Origin: an uncultured Erysipelotrichaceae bacterium
GTDB lineage: Bacteria; Bacillota_I; Bacilli_A; Erysipelotrichales; Coprobacillaceae
NCBI GenBank assembly: GCA_900544435.1
Contig: UQVG01000052.1
Location: 1 to 10,650 of the forward strand
Direction: 5' to 3'
Length of the DNA: 10,650 nt
Each line of letters opens with the position of its first letter. Within the stretch, counting starts at the first letter, position 1. A model generated the notes under the pieces. It worked only from the letters and a program-made list of their open reading frames with translations, was not told the DNA's origin and did not search any database. Positions 5,016-10,650 of this stretch are shown here, one piece after another. Position numbers and translations under genes: made by a program.

Positions 5016-7025
5016 ATGTATTTTGAGAAACTCGAATTAACACATTTTAGAAAATTTAACGAAACAGATAATCAAATTATGTTTGTGAAAAATAATTTGA
5101 CGGATAATGGTGATAAAGATAAGGTCGATGTAGGTTCAGATACTACTTTGATTGTTGGAAAGAACAATGTAGGTAAAACTACAATTGTAACAGCTCTTGA
5201 CAAATTAATTAACAAAGGGAATTTTAAAGTCACTGACTTTAATTATAGGTATTTAGATAAATGGCTAAATGAATATAAAAAGGATAATGCGATTGTAGCT
5301 CCATATATAGGATTTAAATTAACTGTATATTTGGATGATGCGAGTCAAGATCTCGTAACAAATCTTTTTGATTTTTTATTAGTTGGCGATTTAGAGGATA
5401 AAAAGATAGATATAATTATTAAATATGAAGTTTCGAATGAAATTGAATTTAAAGAAAGATTAAAACATGAAAAACTTGAATTTGATAATTTTCTTGATAT
5501 TTTAGATAATACAGATTATCAAATTAATTATTATGATAAAAGATTGTCTAATAGAGTAAAAGATTTCAAATTATCTAATTTAATGAGATTGACAAATATC
5601 CAGGCGAATCATTTAAAGAATGACCATTGTTTAAGTGATGCTTTTAATAAAATCATTTCATACAATTATGATACTAATTTTAAAACAGAAAAAAAAGGTA
5701 TTATAAATTCATTGTTAAAGATAAATAAGTTGTTAACAAATAAAGTTCAAGATAATCATCAAAAAGAATTGACAGATGTTTTAAAAGAGTTAATTTCAAT
5801 GAAACACGTTCAGGTGAATTTACATGCGGACATTACTTTTGATAAATTGATGAATGGATTATTTAAATATGAATATAAGGAATACGATAAAAATATACCA
5901 GAAGATCAATTTGGATTAGGATATACAAATTTGATTATGATTATTGCTTCAATAATGGACTATATTGCCAAATATCCAAAGTCAGCTTTTAATAGCCATA
6001 TCAATTTGATTTCAATTGAAGAGCCTGAAGTATTTATGCATCCACAGATGCAGGAGTTATTTATAGAAAACATCAATAAAGCATTAACAGTTTTATTGAA
6101 GAATAATGATATAAATGTGAATACTCAATTGATTATCTCAACACATTCTCCACATATATTAAATAGTAAAATTCATAGTTCAAATTCATTTAATAATATT
6201 TGTTATATAACAGAAAATTCATTTGATGCATGTGCTATAAACTTAAATAATGAAGTTGTAGTTCATAGAGAGAATGGAGATGATTATAAAAAAGATATAG
6301 CATTTCTTAAGAAACATATAAAGTTTAAAACTTCTGAGCTATTTTTCTCAGATGCCGTAATATTTGTTGAAGGGTTTGCAGAAGAATTATTAATACCTTT
6401 ATATATTGAAAAATTACCAGAACTAAGTCATAGGTATATTTCAGTTTTTAATATAAATGGTGCTCATGGAAGAGTTTATGAAAAACTTATTTATGCATTA
6501 AAAATACCGACATTAATGATTACAGATTTAGATATAAAAAGAACGGATGATGAAAGAGAAAATTTTAAACAATTCCAATCTTTAGACAATGTAGAAACAA
6601 CAAATCAAACATTATCATACTTTAGAGGAAAAATTAGTGAATTAACAGGAATTACGGGCGATTTTATTGAAAAAGGCAACTTATACATAGCTTATCAAGG
6701 AAAAATGATTAATGATTATTATGCAACTAGTTTTGAAGAAGCTTTTATATTGCAGAATTATAATAATAAAATATTAAACTCTGCTTTAGTTGATACAAAA
6801 CCAACAATTTATGGACAGATAGTTGAAAAGAATGATTATGAACAAAATAAATTAAATTCATATAAATGGCAGGTTAAATTAAGCGAAGATAAGGGTAAAT
6901 TTGCGAATAATTTATTCTTTGAAATAACAACAGCTGATAAAAATGAAGATATACCGGAATTACCTGAGTATATTTCAAACGGATTGAAATGGTTGGAAAG
7001 AGAATTAGGTAAGAACAATGTGTGA
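5016..7025 (+). CDS. gajA: OLD-family ATPase/TOPRIM nuclease, Gabija GajA-like
   Basis: A protein of 669 residues; AAAGGAAG at 5003-5010 sets the start. The N-terminal ABC-type ATPase has FRKF (11-14), Walker A GKNNVGKTT (48-56), signature-like QFGLGYTN (298-305), Walker B INLISIEEPEVFMHP with E335/E336 (329-343) and STHSPHIL with H377 (375-382). The C-terminal TOPRIM nuclease domain has AVIFVEGFAEELLIP with E452 (447-461), MITDLDIKRTDD with D504 and D506 (501-512), SFEEAFI (572-578) and DKGKFANNL (625-633). These are the metal-binding and active-site blocks of OLD nucleases. The helicase gene that overlaps its end defines a class 2 OLD pair, the Gabija arrangement, in which GajA nicks DNA and GajB acts with it during phage infection. 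At 669 residues it is about 90 longer than the Bacillus cereus GajA, mainly between Walker A and the signature. A single-gene OLD role is less likely given the neighbour. Confidence 0.85.
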   Translation: MYFEKLELTHFRKFNETDNQIMFVKNNLTDNGDKDKVDVGSDTTLIVGKNNVGKTTIVTALDKLINKGNFKVTDFNYRYLDKWLNEYKKDNAIVAPYIGFKLTVYLDDASQDLVTNLFDFLLVGDLEDKKIDIIIKYEVSNEIEFKERLKHEKLEFDNFLDILDNTDYQINYYDKRLSNRVKDFKLSNLMRLTNIQANHLKNDHCLSDAFNKIISYNYDTNFKTEKKGIINSLLKINKLLTNKVQDNHQKELTDVLKELISMKHVQVNLHADITFDKLMNGLFKYEYKEYDKNIPEDQFGLGYTNLIMIIASIMDYIAKYPKSAFNSHINLISIEEPEVFMHPQMQELFIENINKALTVLLKNNDINVNTQLIISTHSPHILNSKIHSSNSFNNICYITENSFDACAINLNNEVVVHRENGDDYKKDIAFLKKHIKFKTSELFFSDAVIFVEGFAEELLIPLYIEKLPELSHRYISVFNINGAHGRVYEKLIYALKIPTLMITDLDIKRTDDERENFKQFQSLDNVETTNQTLSYFRGKISELTGITGDFIEKGNLYIAYQGKMINDYYATSFEEAFILQNYNNKILNSALVDTKPTIYGQIVEKNDYEQNKLNSYKWQVKLSEDKGKFANNLFFEITTADKNEDIPELPEYISNGLKWLERELGKNNV

Positions 7026-8988
7026 AAAATCAATTTCAAAAGAAAATTTAAGAACAGAACAAAAAATTCAGAATAATTTGAATAGTTGTTTTGATCAATA
7101 TACTAGTTTTGTTTTCGATGCGGGTGCGGGATCTGGTAAAACATATGCTTTAGTTCAATGTTTAGAGCATTTAATAAAATCAAAAGGTAATGATTTAAAG
7201 ATGAATAATCAAAAGATCATTTGCATCACTTATACGAATGTTGCTACTAATAACATCAAGGAAAAAATTGGTCGTAATGACATTGTCCTGGTGTCAACGA
7301 TTCATGAGCGATTGTGGGAAATAATAAAGAAACAGCAACCAGAGTTATTAAAAATTCATAAAGAAGCTTTAGATAAAGATATTGAGGAAAATGAGAAAAT
7401 ATTAACTGCAGATTCAAATTATGAAATTTTAGATGATAAAGATGGTTTTGTTAAACTCATATATGAAAATAAAAATATATTAAATGATATTTATACTCTA
7501 AATGCTTCTGAATATAGAAAAAGACTCCCGGAATGTTTTAATAAGGATTATGTACAATTAACAAAGAATATAAACAAATTTAAAAAATTAGTTAGTGCTG
7601 TCATAAGAATAAAAAATGATGAGGAATGTTTGCTCAATATACAAAATAAGCAAGTTGGATATAATGAAGTTATATATGATTCAAATTATAATCGAGATAG
7701 ATTATATAAAATGAAAATTAGTCATGACACATTATTGGAGTATTCATGTAAATTGATAATGGGCAATCCATATATGTGTAGGATTATAATTGATAATTAT
7801 CCTTATGTTTTGATTGACGAATACCAAGATACATCAGTAAATGTTATAAAAATCATGAAAACATTGGATGATTATGCAAAATCTCGTAAACGTAATTTTA
7901 TTGTAGGATATATTGGAGATTCTGTTCAGAATATATATACAGATGGAATAGGTAATCAATTAAACACGTTACACCCTGGATTAAAACAAATAAGTAAGGA
8001 ATTTAATTGGAGATCACGTGCAGAAATCATAACAGTTGCAAACAGAATTCGTAATGATGAAATACAACAAGTTCCTATTGATGATAAATATATTGGGGGA
8101 ACAGTTAAGTTTTATCACGGTGCTGGTAATCAAGAGAGTTCATTTATAAAGAAATATCAGAACAAGTGGGAAGATGTACATGTGTTTTCATTCAAAAATG
8201 AAGAAATTGCGGAGTTAAGTGGCTTTAAAAATTTGTACAATGTTTTTAAAAAGGTTTATAGCGGAAATAAATATGATTTATTAACTTCAGAATTACTAAG
8301 CAAAGATTTAAAAAAACTTGGAAAAGTACAACTAACTTTATATCGTTTGCTATATGTATTAATAGGTGTACAAGATGAAAATAATAGAATTAATTCAGTT
8401 TTGAATTTAGAAAAAATGAAGATAAATTTTGTTGAATTAAAAAAAATGGTAGATCAGTTAAAAAATATCAATGGAGATTCTTTAAATGATTTATTACAAA
8501 ATATTGGGTTAGAGTTAGAAAATAGAAATAATCATTATTTGATGATGGTATTTAGTGATATATTTGAGATCGATAAGTCTATATCAATGGAAAGTCTAAT
8601 TAATAAATTTAAGCAAGATTTATTTGATCATGAAATTGATGAAACTATATTCAAAGAATTTTTAAATATAGAATTTCACGAATTATGTAATTGGTTTAAT
8701 TATATAATTGGTAATAATAATTATCATACATTTCATGGAACAAAAGGATTGGAGTTTGAAAATGTAGTAGTTATTATGAAAGAGAAAAATGGTCGAAGCA
8801 AGATTAATTTTAAAGATTATTTTAAAAGTTATAATAGTCCTGTAGAGAATGTTGATACTAGAAATCTATTGTATGTTGTTGTTACTAGGGCAATAAGTAA
8901 TTTACGAATTTTATATATTGACGATATTGATGAAATTAAGATGAACATTGAAAAAATATTTGGTGATGTTCTGGAATATCAAGAATAA
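7018..8988 (+). CDS. gajB: UvrD-like superfamily 1 helicase, Gabija GajB-like
   Basis: A protein of 656 residues whose ATG overlaps the end of the ATPase gene by 8 bases, so translation is probably coupled; AGG at 7007-7009 is the only binding site. All SF1 motifs are present: Walker [10 protein letters not shown] (34-42, K41), Ia ITYTNVAT (70-77), Ib STIHE (93-97), [12 protein letters not shown] (264-273), [14 protein letters not shown] (297-307), [11 protein letters not shown] (329-337, R332), [15 protein letters not shown] (572-585) and [11 protein letters not shown] with R624 (617-625). It should be an intact DNA-dependent ATPase. The insertions between Ib and II (about 165 residues) and between IV and V (about 230 residues) make it roughly 160 residues longer than the well-known GajB. 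It has no nuclease motif of its own. In Gabija the helicase partners the OLD nuclease and is thought to sense or clear DNA ends and single-stranded products. Confidence 0.85.
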   Translation: MCEKSISKENLRTEQKIQNNLNSCFDQYTSFVFDAGAGSGKTYALVQCLEHLIKSKGNDLKMNNQKIICITYTNVATNNIKEKIGRNDIVLVSTIHERLWEIIKKQQPELLKIHKEALDKDIEENEKILTADSNYEILDDKDGFVKLIYENKNILNDIYTLNASEYRKRLPECFNKDYVQLTKNINKFKKLVSAVIRIKNDEECLLNIQNKQVGYNEVIYDSNYNRDRLYKMKISHDTLLEYSCKLIMGNPYMCRIIIDNYPYVLIDEYQDTSVNVIKIMKTLDDYAKSRKRNFIVGYIGDSVQNIYTDGIGNQLNTLHPGLKQISKEFNWRSRAEIITVANRIRNDEIQQVPIDDKYIGGTVKFYHGAGNQESSFIKKYQNKWEDVHVFSFKNEEIAELSGFKNLYNVFKKVYSGNKYDLLTSELLSKDLKKLGKVQLTLYRLLYVLIGVQDENNRINSVLNLEKMKINFVELKKMVDQLKNINGDSLNDLLQNIGLELENRNNHYLMMVFSDIFEIDKSISMESLINKFKQDLFDHEIDETIFKEFLNIEFHELCNWFNYIIGNNNYHTFHGTKGLEFENVVVIMKEKNGRSKINFKDYFKSYNSPVENVDTRNLLYVVVTRAISNLRILYIDDIDEIKMNIEKIFGDVLEYQE

Positions 8989-8997
8989 TTTTCTTGA
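8979..8997 (+). other. Small hairpin at the end of the helicase gene
   Basis: TCAAGAA (8979-8985) pairs exactly with TTCTTGA (8991-8997) around TAATT, which includes the helicase stop codon. It is terminator-like in position, but only GTTTGTT follows, not a T-run. It may mark the 3' end of the island transcript or only slow read-through into ugd. Confidence 0.3.
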
Positions 8998-9029
8998 GTT
9001 TGTTATGCAATGAAAGGATGGGGTATATT

Positions 9030-10268
9030 ATGAAAATAGCAGTTGCAGGAACAGGATATGTAGGATTGAGTATTGCTTGTTTATTATCTCAACATAATGA
9101 GGTAAAGGCAGTGGATATTATTAAGGAAAAGGTAGATTTAATTAATTCTAAGAAATCTCCTATTCAGGATGATTATATTGAGAAATATTTAGCTGAAAAG
9201 GATTTAAATCTTGAAGCTACATTAGACGCAGAGTATGCTTATAAGGATGCTGATTTTGTAGTTATTGCTGCACCAACTAACTATGATAGTAAGAAGAATT
9301 TCTTTGATACAAGTGCAGTAGAAAGTGTTATTGAGTTAGTATTAAAGTATAATCCTAGAGCTATTATGGTTATTAAGTCAACTATTCCAGTTGGATATAC
9401 GGAGAGTGTTAGAAAGAAATTTAATACTAAGAATATTATTTTTAGTCCAGAATTTTTAAGAGAGTCTAAGGCTTTATATGATAATCTATATCCTTCAAGA
9501 ATTATTGTAAGTACGGATGTAAATGATTCTAGATTGGTTGAGAAGAGTCATGAGTTTGCTACTTTACTTCAAGAAGGGGCTATCAAAGAGAATATTGATA
9601 CATTATTTATGGGATTTACGGAAGCAGAGGCTGTTAAATTATTCGCAAATACTTATTTAGCACTTCGTGTATCTTACTTTAATGAATTAGATACATATGC
9701 TGAAATGAAAGGGTTAAATACACAAGATATTATTGAAGGTGTGTGTTTAGATCCACGTATTGGTTCTCACTACAATAACCCTTCATTTGGATATGGTGGA
9801 TATTGCTTACCAAAGGATACTAAGCAATTATTAGCTAACTATCAGGATGTACCTGAAAACTTAATTGAAGCCATTGTAGAATCTAATAGAACTCGTAAAG
9901 ACTTTATTGCGGATAGAGTATTGAATATGGCTGGTTATTATGGATATGAGGATAATAACACATATTCTGAAAGTGAAGAGCATGAAGTAGTGATTGGTGT
10001 ATATCGTTTAACTATGAAATCAAATAGTGATAACTTTAGACAGAGTTCTATTCAGGGTGTAATGAAACGTATTAAGGCTAAGGGTGCTAAAGTGATTATT
10101 TATGAACCAACATTAAAGGATGGAGAAACATTCTTTGGTAGTAAGGTAGTGAATGATTTGGATGAATTCAAAGCTCAATCTCAAGCTATTATCGCAAATC
10201 GTTATGATAGTTGTTTAGATGATGTACAGGATAAAGTTTATACTCGTGATTTGTTCAGAAGAGATTAG
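9030..10268 (+). CDS. ugd: UDP-glucose 6-dehydrogenase
   Basis: The enzyme oxidises UDP-glucose to UDP-glucuronate with two NAD in the cytoplasm, feeding capsule and other surface polysaccharides. The frame opens at 8994, but the start at 9030 ([13 protein letters not shown]) is chosen because it puts the NAD-binding GxGYVG at the N-terminus, with AAAGGA at 9013-9018. The protein has 412 residues, close to the streptococcal enzyme (about 402). Visible landmarks: GTGYVGLS (7-14), APTNYD (81-86), KSTIPVG (116-122), [21 protein letters not shown] (140-160), K203 in [20 protein letters not shown], and the active-site block [15 protein letters not shown] with C259 (253-267). C259 and K203 correspond to the catalytic Cys260 and Lys204 of the Streptococcus enzyme. 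It starts only 41 bases after the helicase stop, and I see no convincing promoter in between. Its base composition is clearly richer in G+C than the defence genes. Confidence 0.93.
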   Translation: MKIAVAGTGYVGLSIACLLSQHNEVKAVDIIKEKVDLINSKKSPIQDDYIEKYLAEKDLNLEATLDAEYAYKDADFVVIAAPTNYDSKKNFFDTSAVESVIELVLKYNPRAIMVIKSTIPVGYTESVRKKFNTKNIIFSPEFLRESKALYDNLYPSRIIVSTDVNDSRLVEKSHEFATLLQEGAIKENIDTLFMGFTEAEAVKLFANTYLALRVSYFNELDTYAEMKGLNTQDIIEGVCLDPRIGSHYNNPSFGYGGYCLPKDTKQLLANYQDVPENLIEAIVESNRTRKDFIADRVLNMAGYYGYEDNNTYSESEEHEVVIGVYRLTMKSNSDNFRQSSIQGVMKRIKAKGAKVIIYEPTLKDGETFFGSKVVNDLDEFKAQSQAIIANRYDSCLDDVQDKVYTRDLFRRD

Positions 10269-10323
10269 CATATTGTCTTAGTGTATATTACGAAAAACTT
10301 AAATCAATACAAAAATCGTAAGT

Positions 10324-10356
10324 AAAAAAATCAATATAAAGCAAGTTATATTGATT
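10324..10356 (-). terminator. Minus-strand intrinsic terminator
   Basis: AATCAATATAA (10329-10339) pairs exactly with TTATATTGATT (10346-10356) around a 6-base loop. On the minus strand the stem runs directly into a T-run (plus-strand A-run 10324-10330). It is oriented to stop transcription coming from the right. No T-run follows on the plus strand, so it would not terminate ugd well. Confidence 0.5.
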
Positions 10357-10520
10357 CGTGAATATTATGATTAGAAAGTTTTCAATTATTAAAAAGCTAA
10401 CTATATAAAATTCAAGTATTTTTTTAAAAAAGTTTGAAAATATAAAATAACTGGAAATTTATGGCTAGTTTTAAATTGATCTTTGAAAATGTGAATATTG
10501 GATTAAATTTAGGCATGACG

Positions 10521-10554
10521 AAAAAAACTTTTAAAATGTGATTTTTTAAAAGTT
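10521..10554 (-). terminator. Minus-strand terminator of the transposase-like gene
   Basis: AACTTTTAAAA (10526-10536) pairs exactly with TTTTAAAAGTT (10544-10554) around a 7-base loop. On the minus strand it is followed by seven T (plus-strand A-run 10521-10527). It lies 23 bases beyond the stop codon of the minus-strand gene ending at 10578. The stem is almost entirely A-T. Confidence 0.5.
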
Positions 10555-10577
10555 CAGATGCTTTAGATGCATTGGTC

Positions 10578-10650
10578 TTATCTTAATAATGCAGAATCAA
10601 ATGATTGTCCTGTTTCTAGTAAATGATAAATGATTCTAAGCAGCTTTCTA
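10578..10650 (-). CDS. C-terminal tail of a minus-strand gene, resembling IS110-family transposase
   Basis: Only 23 codons are inside the window, ending with TAA at 10580-10578 on the minus strand. The tail reads RKLLRIIYHLLETGQSFDSA and then LLR. The pattern R-K-L-L-x-I-I-Y-x-x-L-x-x-G-x-x-F-D is how many IS110-group (DEDD) transposases end, after the Transposase_20 domain. Supporting points are the correctly placed terminator-like hairpin 23 bases downstream and the position at the edge of a defence island. Against it, the fragment is very short and recognition is from memory, so another family is possible. Confidence 0.4.
   Translation of the reverse strand, partial: RKLLRIIYHLLETGQSFDSALLR

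Larger units (their letters stand above)
10269..10577. other. Gene-free stretch after ugd
   Basis: No credible plus-strand gene is visible. The stretch is very AT-rich, with several A and T runs. Two perfect 11-bp hairpins lie in it, both oriented as minus-strand terminators (listed separately). A 6-bp inverted repeat TTACGA/TCGTAA (10288-10293, 10316-10321) and an AATCAATA direct repeat (10302 and 10329) are too short to interpret. No good plus-strand terminator for ugd can be seen. Bases 10357-10520 contain no recognised feature. Confidence 0.5.

Noticed and set aside
5016..7025. OLD-like protein as the retron's own effector (type I-B-like)
   Set aside because: The retron already has a type II-A effector, and the OLD gene overlaps a helicase gene as in Gabija. 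Kept only as a possibility in the adjacency finding.
6836..7039. Minus-strand ORF over the ATPase/helicase junction
   Set aside because: Antisense to the conserved end of the OLD-like protein; no independent support.
8994..9029. Upstream start for ugd adding 12 residues
   Set aside because: The extra residues precede the NAD-binding GxGYVG that normally begins the protein, and the start overlaps the small hairpin with no binding site before it.
289..10337. AATCAATAT repeated at both ends (289 and 10329) as attachment sites
   Set aside because: Nine A/T-rich bases recur easily by chance in this composition, and neither copy sits at a tRNA or other integration site.

Overview
The window is AT-rich DNA, very probably from a low-GC Gram-positive (Bacillota) bacterium of the gut type. 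The signs are AAGGAGG-like ribosome binding sites, heavy A/T codon preference, TGA used as a normal stop (at the end of the ATPase gene), and a Firmicutes-style UDP-glucose dehydrogenase. Species cannot be fixed from the sequence.

Layout. Bases 1-237 carry the start of a minus-strand membrane protein that runs off the left edge. A gene-free stretch of about 500 bases follows. It holds back-to-back divergent promoter-like sequences, two perfect operator-like palindromes (343-359 and 466-484) and a long imperfect hairpin (656-710) just before the first plus-strand gene. From 752 to 8988 every gene is on the plus strand and the content reads as a defence island: (i) a RES-domain (NAD-consuming toxin family) gene that appears split by a frameshift at about 1020-1036; (ii) an unrecognised two-helix membrane protein with a probable beta-sandwich domain; (iii) a complete retron closely resembling Eco1/Ec86 (type II-A), with a nucleoside-deoxyribosyltransferase-like effector, an msr-msd non-coding RNA at about 3842-4010 and the reverse transcriptase; (iv) a Gabija-like pair, an OLD-family ATPase/TOPRIM nuclease overlapping a UvrD-like helicase. 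The island ends at ugd (UDP-glucose 6-dehydrogenase), which is visibly less AT-rich and looks like host metabolic or capsule DNA. The last 380 bases carry two minus-strand terminator-like hairpins and the C-terminal tail of a minus-strand gene that resembles an IS110-type transposase.

The most interesting part is the retron. Its RNA can be folded by eye: a 17-bp a1:a2 helix, a GUUUC-capped msr stem matching the RT-recognition stem of Eco1, and a perfect 15-bp msd stem. The a1 strand lies inside the last five codons and stop of the effector gene. The a2 strand contains the Shine-Dalgarno sequence of the reverse transcriptase, so the helix that makes the RNA a substrate should also hide the RT start site. 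The RT has the catalytic YADD box but departs from the retron hallmark motifs (CASMH for NAxxH, ILG for VTG).

How the genes may work together (inference): the RT would make msDNA that holds the effector inactive until phage interference frees it. The Gabija-like pair, separated from the retron by a terminator-like hairpin, is probably an independent system. The RES gene and the membrane protein may be a third, partly decayed module.
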